Shown: in pieces, positions 8,614-17,106 of the stretch
Layout of the letters: each line of letters starts with the position of its first letter
How positions within the stretch are numbered: position 1 is the stretch's first letter
Origin: a virus
Virus record (IMG/VR): IMGVR_UViG_3300042691_025170
Coordinates: 1-64,000 of that record
Strand: one strand, 5' to 3'
DNA length: 64,000 bases
Notes under the pieces: model-generated
The model's database searches: none
Told to the model about the DNA's origin: nothing
Seen by the model: only the letters and a program-made list of their open reading frames with translations
Made by a program: the position numbers and the translations under genes

Positions 8614-9714
8614 ATGAATAATTATTTAGTTGTACTAGCATCTTATATAAATACTGATACTAAAAGGGATATCGTAGTTGATACATTAAAGCATTTAAAA
8701 GAGCAAAACATAGATGTATGCATGGTAATGCATTCAAATCAATATTTAAACGATGTAGTCAAATATGTTAAATATCTTTATTATGACTACGACAATGAAT
8801 ATGTGGATATACAAGACTTTTATACAAATACAGAGTTATTAAATGACAAAAATTGTTCAATAGGATTTAGCAATGTATGGTTAGCAGGAAATGATTGGAA
8901 TACTCGGATTCACATTAAACCTGAATATTCAAGATGTGCATTATCTCTTTTGAGAAACGGATCTATAATATCACATATTAACAACTATGATTGGGTTGTT
9001 TATTTGGAATATGATATACCAGTTCCTTCGGCTGGTTATAAAAAATTAATAGAAGACAAAATTAATATACTGAATCGTGATAATAAAAATTGTTTCTTTT
9101 TTAAAGAATTAACTATGGACTTGCCTGTGTGGCCAGCGATTATGATTTTTAATTCTAACAAATTATATAACAGTTACATAGTTAAAGATAATTGGTATTC
9201 ATCAAAAATAAATTGGATTAATTTTTGGGGGAACACAGGATTTGAATTTTGTATAGAACATATTATAAATAATGTATATCCAAATGATAGTATATTTGAA
9301 ATAATTACTGAAAAAGAATCAAGTGAATTATGGAATACTACTGACCATATAAATTTGTCAAGGTCTTATCAAAGTAGTATAAGTTTATCAAATTTTATAG
9401 TTCACATATATCCTCAAAAAAATGAAAACAAATATGATTTGCAGCTTGTAATATTTAACACACAAATGAGTGCTTACAATACAATATACGATGTATTAGT
9501 TGAATACGATGATAATGTTGTATTTAGTATTGACAAAATGCAAATGGGTAATAATTGTTACAGAATATACTCACTACCTGATATCAACTTAGTAAAAAAG
9601 GTTAGGTTATCTTACCAATTGATTGGTAAACATAACAAAACTGAAGAATTTTTCTATGTAAAAGATTTGGAAAAAATACATAAATACGTTCTTAACTTTA
9701 ATTCTATAAAATGA
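8614..9714 (+). CDS. Putative glycosyltransferase-like protein
   Basis: A 366-residue protein. The N-terminal half reads like a GT-A fold: MNNYLVVLASYINTDTKRD, a possible metal-binding motif in WVVYLEYDIPVPSAGY, and MDLPVWPAIMIFNS. The last 120 residues are beta-rich and may be an accessory domain. The stop overlaps the next gene by 4 bases (ATGA), consistent with one operon. Family not securely assigned; the domain order and neighbours support a role in glycan synthesis. Confidence 0.6.
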   Translation: MNNYLVVLASYINTDTKRDIVVDTLKHLKEQNIDVCMVMHSNQYLNDVVKYVKYLYYDYDNEYVDIQDFYTNTELLNDKNCSIGFSNVWLAGNDWNTRIHIKPEYSRCALSLLRNGSIISHINNYDWVVYLEYDIPVPSAGYKKLIEDKINILNRDNKNCFFFKELTMDLPVWPAIMIFNSNKLYNSYIVKDNWYSSKINWINFWGNTGFEFCIEHIINNVYPNDSIFEIITEKESSELWNTTDHINLSRSYQSSISLSNFIVHIYPQKNENKYDLQLVIFNTQMSAYNTIYDVLVEYDDNVVFSIDKMQMGNNCYRIYSLPDINLVKKVRLSYQLIGKHNKTEEFFYVKDLEKIHKYVLNFNSIK

Positions 9715-10640
9715 AAATATATAATTTTTACATAGATAAAAATACTTGTATAATCAACTATGAATCTATAGTAAGTGAACAATTAAAAGTGAAGATAGTT
9801 GTGTCTGATTTGTCAATAGATTGTCCATTATATGTTTTTGATAATGTAACGGGTCACGATGGTTGGATATCACCGGTTAGTGAAAAGTTGAAGAATATCA
9901 TATTGAATAATTCCGACTATTCTGGTTTTTTAATAAAAGTGTATGACGAAAATTTAAGACTAATTCAAACAGAATCCTTATCACTTAATAAACAAAACAA
10001 TAAGCAATATAAACATTACTATACAGATTCATTGGATGCAACTGGCCCTTCCTATATAGACTTTTTTTATGGAGATTTATGCGAAAACATGGATGTGTCC
10101 GATGTTGTTGTAGATGCTGGTGCTAATGTAGGATTTTTTACATTATATGCAAAAGAAAATGGAGCCAAAAGAATCTATAGTATAGAACCAGATCCATCAC
10201 CATATTTTTATTTGCACAAAAATTTTAAGAACGATGAAAATGTTTTGTTAGTAAACAAAGCATTGAGCGATACAACTAATGATATTAGTTTTGATATAGC
10301 AATAGGAACATCTGTTGCCAGTAGTGAGTATCTGAAAAATAATTTTCCAGAAGCACAGGTTTACAAAACAATTGTTAAATGTATTGATGTTAATACCATT
10401 CTGAATATAGAAGATAGTATAAATCTTTTAAAATTGGACATAGAGGGTACTGAATTTAGAGTCATAGATAAGTTAAACGAAAAGGACTTTAGTAGAATAA
10501 ATCAATTTTTTATAGAATTTCATAATAATCCCAAACCGATAGAAGATAAATTATCAAAGAATGGTTATGTAGTTGAGTACAGACATTGTAATCAAAATGA
10601 TTTAGTTGGTTTCATATATGCTTATAAACCTAAAAAATAA
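9711..10640 (+). CDS. FkbM-family SAM-dependent methyltransferase
   Basis: A 309-residue protein. The FkbM core starts near residue 130: VVVDAGANVGFFTLYA (SAM-binding glycine loop), IYSIEPDPSPYFYLHKNF (acidic end of strand 2), and NLLKLDIEGTEFRVIDKL (the DIEG signature). The first 110 residues are a beta-rich extension resembling the linker before the FkbM domain of the 5190 fusion (compare VVDAGANVG in both), so the two may be paralogues. FkbM enzymes O-methylate sugars or polyketides; here a sugar hydroxyl is likely. Confidence 0.82.
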   Translation: MKIYNFYIDKNTCIINYESIVSEQLKVKIVVSDLSIDCPLYVFDNVTGHDGWISPVSEKLKNIILNNSDYSGFLIKVYDENLRLIQTESLSLNKQNNKQYKHYYTDSLDATGPSYIDFFYGDLCENMDVSDVVVDAGANVGFFTLYAKENGAKRIYSIEPDPSPYFYLHKNFKNDENVLLVNKALSDTTNDISFDIAIGTSVASSEYLKNNFPEAQVYKTIVKCIDVNTILNIEDSINLLKLDIEGTEFRVIDKLNEKDFSRINQFFIEFHNNPKPIEDKLSKNGYVVEYRHCNQNDLVGFIYAYKPKK

Positions 10641-10641
10641 A

Positions 10642-12747
10642 ATGAATATAGTAAATGTTACACCCGGTTTAATTCCCATACCTCCTAATGGATGGGGTGC
10701 AGTTGAAAAAATAATTTGGGAAACGCATCTATGCTTATTGGACTATGGTCACAATTCTAAAATTGTTTATCTTGATGATATTCCAAAAGATACCGATGTA
10801 GTCCACATTCATGTAGCCAACTTAGCGAATGAAGCACATCGTAGAGGTATACCATATTACTTTACAATGCATGACCATCATGCATATTTGTATGGAAAAG
10901 ATTCCAATGTTTACCGAGAGAATTTAGAAGCAATAAAAAATGCAAAACGAGCATTTGTTCCTGCAAAATATTTAGTTGATTGGTTTGAAGGAATACCTGA
11001 ATACTTTTCACATGGTGTAAACACGGATTATTTTACAAATGATAAAACGACCACTATTCACAAACTATTATGCGTAGCTAATAACGGATTCATTCATGAC
11101 CAAGCAGAAGATAGAAAAGGATTCGGTTTTGCAATTGAGGCAGCAAAAAAATTGGGTATGGAAATTACAATTGTTGGACCTGATAACAACAAAAAATATT
11201 TTGAAAGATTCCCACCAAACTACTCAGGGTTAAAGATAATTTATAATGCATCGGAAAATGAATTGAAAAAAATATATAGTGAACATTCTGTGTTTATACA
11301 CGCGTCAGTATTAGAAGCAGGTCATCCCAATCTAACATTATTAGAAGCCATGTCTAGCGGATTGCCAGTATTAGCTACATTCGAAGAAAACAATTACTTG
11401 GATGGATTGATACAAATAGATAGGTCATCGGATAGTATTATTAGAGGACTAATGAAAGTGTTTTCAAGTTATCAAAAGTATTCAAAATTAGCTAGACATC
11501 AGGCTGAAAAAATGTCTTGGAAAAATAGAACTAAGGAATTATTGAAAATATATGGATTTGAACCAATTATAAAAACAATGGGTATGAAAGAACAATTGAT
11601 TAGACATTACAATAATACTAATGTAAATTACATACCTCCTAAAAAATATGTACCAAATATAAATATTAATAACATAGATGGTGCTTTTGTAGAAATATTA
11701 GGAGAAGGTGTGAAGGAATATGAGGTATTGTTTACAAATAACAAAACCGGTGAAATAGTTTTTTCAAATAGAATGAAACCAAATCATTGGTCACGGACTA
11801 ACATAAAATATTATGTAGATTGGAACATTAAAATTTATGATAATCAAGAACTGATATATGAGTACAATACTAACTACAAGGGTAAGACAGTTTATATAGC
11901 ATTAGATTCTAAATCTTTAGGAGATACAATAGCTTGGTTTCCGTATGTTGAAGAATTTGGTAAAAAGCATGAATGTAATATTATATGTTCAACATTTTGG
12001 AATGATTTTTTTGAAAAAGAATACCCACATATAAAATTTATAAAGCCGGGAGAAGTTGCCAATAATATAACAGCTATGTACACCATAGGTTTGTTCTACC
12101 ACTCAAATGGTGTAATAGACTCTGCTAAACATCCAAATAATCCTATAATTGGCCCTCTTCAAAAAGTGTCAAGTGATATATTGGGATTGGACTACAAAGA
12201 GATAAGACCTAATATAAAAACAGTTCGGAAAAACAATAAGTACTCTAAATATGTTTCAATAGGATTTCATAGCACTTGTCAAACAAAATATTGGAACAAT
12301 CCTACAGGTTGGAAAGATGTGTCAGAGTATTTAAAATCAAAAGGATTACAACCAGTTTATATATCAAAAGAAGGAATTGACTATATGGGTAACAAATATC
12401 CTGATGGAGTGACATCGATTATTCCAGAAGATATTAATGAAGCAATGTCCCTAATAGCTGGATCTGAATTTTTTATAGGAATATCCAGCGGACTTAGTTG
12501 GTTGGCATGGGCTATGGGTAAGAAAGTAGTTCTAATATCTGGATTTACTCAAGAAAACTTAGAATTTACAGATTGTATTAGAATAATAAACAAAAATGTT
12601 TGTACAGGCTGTTGGCACAAACACAAATTTGATCCAGGTGATTGGAATTGGTGCCCGGAACACAAAGGTACACCGAGGCAATTTGAATGCACAAAAACTA
12701 TAACTTCAAAAGATGTTATAGAAAAATTGGAAAAACTTATTGTCTAA
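10642..12747 (+). CDS. GT4 glycosyltransferase fused to TibC-like protein O-heptosyltransferase
   Basis: A 701-residue protein from the ATG at 10642, two bases after the previous stop (an earlier ATG at 10606 overlaps that gene). Residues 1 to about 320 are GT4: PIPPNGWGAVEKIIWET, then HASVLEAGHPNLTLLEAMSS. Residues about 350-701 match the bacterial autotransporter heptosyltransferase family (TibC/Aah): DSKSLGDTIAWFPYVEEFG, FIGISSGLSWLAWAMGKKVV, and a C-terminal four-Cys finger at C654, C657, C671, C683 embedded in WCPEHKGTPRQFEC, where TibC binds iron. TibC-type enzymes transfer heptose from ADP-heptose to serine hydroxyls of adhesin repeats. With Ser-rich collagen-like fibres encoded upstream, the fibre is the obvious candidate acceptor (inference). 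Confidence 0.88.
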   Translation: MNIVNVTPGLIPIPPNGWGAVEKIIWETHLCLLDYGHNSKIVYLDDIPKDTDVVHIHVANLANEAHRRGIPYYFTMHDHHAYLYGKDSNVYRENLEAIKNAKRAFVPAKYLVDWFEGIPEYFSHGVNTDYFTNDKTTTIHKLLCVANNGFIHDQAEDRKGFGFAIEAAKKLGMEITIVGPDNNKKYFERFPPNYSGLKIIYNASENELKKIYSEHSVFIHASVLEAGHPNLTLLEAMSSGLPVLATFEENNYLDGLIQIDRSSDSIIRGLMKVFSSYQKYSKLARHQAEKMSWKNRTKELLKIYGFEPIIKTMGMKEQLIRHYNNTNVNYIPPKKYVPNININNIDGAFVEILGEGVKEYEVLFTNNKTGEIVFSNRMKPNHWSRTNIKYYVDWNIKIYDNQELIYEYNTNYKGKTVYIALDSKSLGDTIAWFPYVEEFGKKHECNIICSTFWNDFFEKEYPHIKFIKPGEVANNITAMYTIGLFYHSNGVIDSAKHPNNPIIGPLQKVSSDILGLDYKEIRPNIKTVRKNNKYSKYVSIGFHSTCQTKYWNNPTGWKDVSEYLKSKGLQPVYISKEGIDYMGNKYPDGVTSIIPEDINEAMSLIAGSEFFIGISSGLSWLAWAMGKKVVLISGFTQENLEFTDCIRIINKNVCTGCWHKHKFDPGDWNWCPEHKGTPRQFECTKTITSKDVIEKLEKLIV

Positions 12748-12809
12748 GAAACAAATCTATATTTATTGACAAACATATCCGCAACGAATATCGTTTTGGA
12801 AATAAAATT

Positions 12810-12819
12810 AATATTTATT
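12810..12819 (+). promoter_or_regulatory. Putative late promoter motif AATATTTATT before tail sheath gene
   Basis: An ATATTTAT core lies 36 bases before the tail sheath ATG. The same core recurs before other genes (15152, 16807, 20550, 26437, 29693) without a constant upstream box, as expected of a T4-like late promoter that relies on an extended -10 element. A second copy, TATATTTATT, lies at 12758-12767. Confidence 0.4.
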
Positions 12820-12855
12820 AGGAGAATTTAACAAAAATTTTAAAAATAAAAACAA

Positions 12856-15138
12856 ATGGCAGAAAAAATAGTATCACCCGGAGTTTTCACAAGAGAGAAC
12901 GACCTTTCATTTTTAGCACAAGGAGTAGCAGCAATTGGAGCAGCAGTTATTGGCCCGTTTAATGAAGGCCCTCTAACACCCACAGTTGTAACATCCTTAG
13001 CAGATTTAGAAACATGGTATGGTAAAGTAGATGATACTTACTATACACCTCTTACTGTTCAAAATTATTTGAGAGAAGCAGGAACCGTTACGGTTTGTCG
13101 TGTTTCGGGTGTAGATGGATATACGGAACAGAATCCATTGATGTTAACAGTGTACAGTGGTTCTCAAAGTTCTTCATTGGGTCTATTATTTAATACAGAT
13201 AATGATGGTGTTTCATTTGCAACAGCATTCTCTGCACAAGTAACATCAAGTGCTAATTACGCATTTAATGTACCAAGTGCTAGTGTTGCTAGTGCATCCA
13301 TAAGTGCTTCATTATTCCCCACCGCAGCAAATACAATTGATGCAGTATTCGGTACAAATGCAAAAGGTTCAAAAGAAGCATATTCTTACGCATATTTTTC
13401 ACAAGCATGGACTAACTTAGGTTGGACACCTGCATCAGTATCAGGTTCTGTTTTGGGTGACCAATTATTTAACTATGATGCAGTGGAAGCAAACACTCCT
13501 GTAATCCAATCACAATTGATTTCAGGTCAAAGAACAAATATACTTCAGTTCTTTACATTGGGTGCAGGTGAAGCAACTAACACAAAAGTTAAAGTTCAGA
13601 TTTCGGCAATTAAGCCGGCAGGTATAGTACAAGGTTCTGATTATGGATTATTTACTATAACTGTACGAGCGTTTGATGACCTTAACAAAAGAAAAGTAGC
13701 ATATGAAACTTATTCTGGTGTTACTCTTGACCCGGCGTCTCCTAATTATGTTCTTCGTGTAATTGGTAACCGCTCTAAATCAATTGACACCAATGGTAAA
13801 GTAACTGAGTATGGTGATTTCCCGAATGTGTCAAAATATATTCGTTGTTGGAATGAAAATGATACCGATTGGGTAGCAGCAGAAGAAATACCTGTATCAG
13901 CAGTTCCTTTCGGACACGCTCCTTACAAATTATTCGTATCAGCAAGTGCACTTGACACAAGTATCCCTACCGCAACATTTGTAACAGCAAGTTCTACGGT
14001 AGCAGGTGGTATTGATTTAGACAACAATACTGATAACAAAATTTACATGAAGCCGATTCCTACCGGAGCAACTACTGGTTCTAACGCGGCATTCGGTCTT
14101 GATGCATCAAATGGTGGTAACTTGTCCCTAACAGGTTCTGTTTCTACAGATGTGGCAAAACGTCAGTTCGTAGTAGCATTCCAAGGTGGTTTTAACGGAA
14201 TGAATCCCACCACTACAATAAACAAAGGTACTGACATTACAGCAGCTAACGCACAAGGTTTTGACCTTTCAACAGCTACTTCTTCAGGTACTACTGCTTA
14301 TATGACTCAAATAAACGCATTAGCTAACGCTGATGAATATGATGTTAATCTAATCGTAGCACCGGGTCTTATCCGTTCACTACATTCAACTGTAGTAGAT
14401 GACCTTCTTGAGATGGTGGAAAATCGTGGTGATGCATTCTATATAATGGATGCAACCGAACAAGATGCTGACATATCGGCTGTTACCGCACAAGCACAGG
14501 CAGTTGATAGTAACTACGCAGCAATTTACTATCCTTGGGTTAAGGCAGTTAATACCAACACAAATAAATTAATGGCAGTTCCTCCTTCAGTTCTTCTTCC
14601 CGCAGTATATGCTGCAAATGATAGAATAACTGCAGAATGGTACGCACCAGCAGGTTTGAATCGTGGTGGTTTAGCAGGAGCAGTCTCTGTTCTTAACAAA
14701 CTTACTCAAAACGACCGTGACACTTTATACGAAGCAAAAGTAAACCCTATCGCTCAGTTCCCTGGACAAGGTATAGTAGCATTTGGTCAGAAGACGCTTC
14801 AAGATAAGCAATCAGCACTTGACCGCATCAATGTTCGCAGATTGTTGTTGACGGTTCGTAAGTATATCGCATCAGCATCTCGTTATCTCGTGTTCGAACA
14901 AAACACATCGGAAACCCGTCAGAGATTCCTCAACATTGTTAATCCTTACTTAGAAGGTATCCAACAACGCCAAGGTCTCTACGCATTCCGTGTACAGATG
15001 GATGAAACTTTGAATACACCTGATGTAATTGACAGGAATATTCTTAAAGGTGCAATCTTCTTACAACCTACGAAGACTGCAGAATTTATAGTAATTGACT
15101 TCAATATTCTTCCTACTGGAGCAACTTTTGAAGGGTAA
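12856..15138 (+). CDS. Tail sheath protein (gp18-like)
   Basis: A 760-residue protein forming the contractile outer tail tube. It opens with the sheath signature SPGVFTRENDLSF and GAAVIGPFNEGPLTPTVVTS, followed by LETWYGKVDD. The C-terminal third carries the conserved sheath core: YYPWVKAVN, PPSVLLPAVYAAND, WYAPAGLNRGGLAGA, FGQKTLQDKQSALDRINVRR, and NPYLEGIQQRQGLYAFRVQM. Its length is close to T4 gp18 (659), with a larger variable middle domain exposed on the surface. It heads the tail operon, and the tube gene follows 54 bases later as in T4. Confidence 0.96.
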   Translation: MAEKIVSPGVFTRENDLSFLAQGVAAIGAAVIGPFNEGPLTPTVVTSLADLETWYGKVDDTYYTPLTVQNYLREAGTVTVCRVSGVDGYTEQNPLMLTVYSGSQSSSLGLLFNTDNDGVSFATAFSAQVTSSANYAFNVPSASVASASISASLFPTAANTIDAVFGTNAKGSKEAYSYAYFSQAWTNLGWTPASVSGSVLGDQLFNYDAVEANTPVIQSQLISGQRTNILQFFTLGAGEATNTKVKVQISAIKPAGIVQGSDYGLFTITVRAFDDLNKRKVAYETYSGVTLDPASPNYVLRVIGNRSKSIDTNGKVTEYGDFPNVSKYIRCWNENDTDWVAAEEIPVSAVPFGHAPYKLFVSASALDTSIPTATFVTASSTVAGGIDLDNNTDNKIYMKPIPTGATTGSNAAFGLDASNGGNLSLTGSVSTDVAKRQFVVAFQGGFNGMNPTTTINKGTDITAANAQGFDLSTATSSGTTAYMTQINALANADEYDVNLIVAPGLIRSLHSTVVDDLLEMVENRGDAFYIMDATEQDADISAVTAQAQAVDSNYAAIYYPWVKAVNTNTNKLMAVPPSVLLPAVYAANDRITAEWYAPAGLNRGGLAGAVSVLNKLTQNDRDTLYEAKVNPIAQFPGQGIVAFGQKTLQDKQSALDRINVRRLLLTVRKYIASASRYLVFEQNTSETRQRFLNIVNPYLEGIQQRQGLYAFRVQMDETLNTPDVIDRNILKGAIFLQPTKTAEFIVIDFNILPTGATFEG

Positions 15139-15151
15139 TTTTTAAAAAGAG

Positions 15152-15161
15152 AATATTTATT
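15152..15161 (+). promoter_or_regulatory. Putative late promoter motif AATATTTATT before tail tube gene
   Basis: ATATTTAT core located 31 bases upstream of the tail tube ATG at 15193, in the gap after the sheath gene. It would give the very abundant tube protein its own transcript, which fits the terminator placed right after that gene. Confidence 0.4.
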
Positions 15162-15192
15162 AATAAAGAATAACACTTAAACAGAAAATAGA

Positions 15193-15681
15193 ATGGCAGA
15201 AGTATTAGAGTTTGACAAAATATTTTACAAGAATTTTGAACCGAAACTTTCAAACAGATTCATCATGGAAATCAATGGAATTGATTCCTATCTTGTAAAG
15301 ACAGCATCTCGTCCAACTGTGACTAGCGAAGTAGTAGAGCTAGACCACATTAACGTGAAGAGAAAGATTAAGGGTAAGACAAATTGGGACGATATCACAA
15401 TATCTCTCTATGACCCGATTGTTCCTTCTGGTGCACAACAAGTAATGGAGTGGGTTCGTCAGTCTCATGAATCTTTAACAGGTCGTGATGGATACGCAGC
15501 TTTCTATAAGAAAGACATCAACTTTAAAATGTTGGGTCCTGTTGGTGATGTAGTTGAATTGTGGACACTAAAAGGTGCATTCATAACTTCAGCAAATTTT
15601 GGAGATATGGATTGGGCTGGTAACGATGTAATGAGTATTGAAGTTACCTTGTCTTACGACTACGCAATTCTCGAATACTAA
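15193..15681 (+). CDS. Tail tube protein (gp19-like)
   Basis: A 162-residue protein, the same size class as T4 gp19 (163). Features typical of the family: an N-terminal NRFIMEINGIDSYLVKTASR, VELDHINVKRKIKGKTNWDDI, ISLYDPIVPSGAQQVMEW, and a C-terminal MSIEVTLSYDYAILEY. It forms the inner tube through which DNA passes and sits inside the sheath encoded upstream. A strong intrinsic terminator follows at 15703. Confidence 0.95.
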   Translation: MAEVLEFDKIFYKNFEPKLSNRFIMEINGIDSYLVKTASRPTVTSEVVELDHINVKRKIKGKTNWDDITISLYDPIVPSGAQQVMEWVRQSHESLTGRDGYAAFYKKDINFKMLGPVGDVVELWTLKGAFITSANFGDMDWAGNDVMSIEVTLSYDYAILEY

Positions 15682-15702
15682 TCCTTTTTTAGAGTTAAAA
15701 AC

Positions 15703-15740
15703 AAAATCTCTCTGCCAGTGGTGGGGAGATTTTTTATTTT
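15703..15740 (+). terminator. Intrinsic terminator after tail tube gene
   Basis: A 10-bp stem (AAAATCTCTC at 15703-15712 with GGGAGATTTT at 15724-15733, one G-T pair), an 11-base loop and a T-rich tail running to about 15740. It lies 22 bases after the tube stop, isolating the highly expressed sheath/tube unit from the baseplate genes. Confidence 0.85.
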
Positions 15741-15755
15741 TATATACTTATATAT
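15741..15755 (+). promoter_or_regulatory. TATATACTTATATAT motif upstream of gp26-like gene
   Basis: This 15-base sequence occurs identically at 46617-46631, before the ribbon-helix-helix gene. In both places it sits shortly before a start codon and just after the end of a transcription unit. It is nearly palindromic (ATATA and TATAT arms), so it could be a promoter variant or an operator. Confidence 0.35.
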
Positions 15756-15773
15756 AAACATAAAACATAAGTT

Positions 15774-16595
15774 ATGAACGAAGAAAAATCTATTGAACAA
15801 CAGGTTACACGTGGATTAGGAGTACAACCCACACAACCTAAAAAATCATTTCCATTTCCAGTAGAAGTAATATCTTTACCATCTAAAGGATTGGTATATA
15901 CTGAAACTAATCCTCTTTCAAAGGGAGAAGTAACAGTCAAATTAATGACTGCAAAAGAAGAAGATATTTTAACATCAACATCTCTTATTAAAAAAGGTAT
16001 TCAATTGGACAAATTATTGGAAGCAATAGTTGTTGAACCTGGTGTAAATGTAAATGATTTAATTATAGGTGATAAGAATGCAATCTTAATTTCTTCTCGT
16101 ATATTAGCTTTTGGACCAGAATATAAAGTTAACATAAATGATCCTGAAGATAATGAACCTACTGAGGTTAGTATAGATTTATCCAAAATAAAAGTTAAAG
16201 AAATAGATGATAGTATTTTAAATAGACAAAATGAATACGAATTTCAATTACCGATATCAAAAGTTGTTGTAAAGTTTAAAATACTAACACATGGTGATGA
16301 AATATCTATTAATAAAGATATTGAAGCCAGTCAGAAGGCTACAAAACAAAGTAATGAAATAACAACGAGATGGAGAAGGGTTATCACAGAGGTAGATGGA
16401 AACAGAGACTTTGGTTATATCAGTAATTTTGTTTCAAATCAATTATTAGCAGGTGATAGTAAAGAACTTAGGAAATACATAGGAAAAATTACACCTGATT
16501 TAGACTTAACATTTGATTATACATCACCGGTAACAGGCGAAACGGAGGCGCTAAAGATTCCATTTGGAATTGGCTTTTTTTATCCTACCGAGTGA
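15774..16595 (+). CDS. gp26-like baseplate/tail assembly protein (T4_baseplate family)
   Basis: A 273-residue protein. The motifs LPSKGLVYTET near residue 40 and VKLMTAKEEDILTSTSLIKKG match the T4 gp26 baseplate family as I remember it. The C-terminus reads DYTSPVTGETEALKIPFGI then GFFYPTE and stop. The final codons run over seven T residues (16575-16581), and a second frame that is open through this point continues into the gp51-like sequence (next entry), so a fraction of ribosomes may shift frame and make a longer fusion. In T4 this pair acts in assembly of the baseplate hub. Confidence 0.75.
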   Translation: MNEEKSIEQQVTRGLGVQPTQPKKSFPFPVEVISLPSKGLVYTETNPLSKGEVTVKLMTAKEEDILTSTSLIKKGIQLDKLLEAIVVEPGVNVNDLIIGDKNAILISSRILAFGPEYKVNINDPEDNEPTEVSIDLSKIKVKEIDDSILNRQNEYEFQLPISKVVVKFKILTHGDEISINKDIEASQKATKQSNEITTRWRRVITEVDGNRDFGYISNFVSNQLLAGDSKELRKYIGKITPDLDLTFDYTSPVTGETEALKIPFGIGFFYPTE

Positions 16596-16794
16596 TTATT
16601 CAGTATACCTTCATAAGAAGATTTTTCAAATGGTTTATTATTCCAATGGAGGATTTAATTGGAATGATTTATATTATATGCCAACCAAATTACGAGAGTT
16701 CTATTGGAGAGAATTATTAGAGGCAAAGAAGGAAGAAAAAAATGAAATAGATAAGGCTACCAAATCGGCAAAATCTAAATCTATTAGACGATAA
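16564..16794 (+). CDS. gp51-like downstream frame, independent start at 16630 or made by frameshift from gp26-like gene
   Basis: The frame encodes NGGFNWNDLYYMPTKLREFY and a charged tail ending KSKSIRR, resembling gp51-type hub assembly factors and the second half of tail assembly chaperones. An ATG-initiated product would start at 16630 (54 residues). The frame is also open and protein-like upstream (DYSVYLHKKIFQ), reaching back into the end of the gp26-like gene. The shift needed from that gene is +1 or -2, available at the T7 run 16575-16581. There is no other ATG between the T run and 16630. Function assigned with moderate confidence; mode of expression is an inference. Confidence 0.6.
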   Translation: MELAFFILPSDYSVYLHKKIFQMVYYSNGGFNWNDLYYMPTKLREFYWRELLEAKKEEKNEIDKATKSAKSKSIRR

Positions 16795-16806
16795 TTGTTT
16801 TGAACT

Positions 16807-16816
16807 TATATTTATA
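16807..16816 (+). promoter_or_regulatory. Putative late promoter motif TATATTTATA
   Basis: The motif ends only 4 bases before the ATG at 16821. If it is a promoter, transcription would begin at or after that ATG, favouring a leaderless message or use of the second ATG at 16833. Confidence 0.35.
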
Positions 16817-16820
16817 GAAT

Positions 16821-17093
16821 ATGAGTAATAATATGCCGAAAAAACTAAGAATAACAGAAGCAGGACTTATCCAACTATTCAAAACTTGGTTTTCTTCTAA
16901 ACTTAAAGGTAAAGAAGAAACAGTTTACGATAAGTTAGTAAAAGCTAATCCTGAAGTGGGAAAAGCGTGGAAAGATTTGGAACAATCTATAATAGATTCA
17001 CTTAAAATAACCTATAATATTAGGAAAAAAAATGGAAGAGATACCTCTGAATTGGAATCTATTGCTAAAAAAATGGGAATAAAACTTGAGTAA
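16821..17093 (+). CDS. Hypothetical protein upstream of tape measure
   Basis: A 90-residue, Lys-rich, probably helical protein (PKKLRITEAGLIQLFKTWFS; a second helix around EQSIIDSLKITYNIRKKNG). There are two candidate starts, 16821 and 16833; a late-promoter-like motif directly before the first makes the second plausible. It lies between the gp26/gp51-like genes and the tape measure, so a tail assembly role is likely by position, but no family is recognised. Confidence 0.65.
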   Translation: MSNNMPKKLRITEAGLIQLFKTWFSSKLKGKEETVYDKLVKANPEVGKAWKDLEQSIIDSLKITYNIRKKNGRDTSELESIAKKMGIKLE

Positions 17094-17106
17094 AGTTTAA
17101 ATTTAA

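Noticed and set aside
10606-10641. Upstream start for the GT4-TibC gene
   Set aside because: It lies inside the FkbM gene, and the extension MVSYMLINLKNK is the other-frame reading of that gene's end. ATG 10642 gives the normal GT4 beginning.
12783-12795. Small hairpin AACGA-ATA-TCGTT before the tail sheath gene as terminator
   Set aside because: Only a 5-bp stem and no run of Ts after it (TTGGAAAT).
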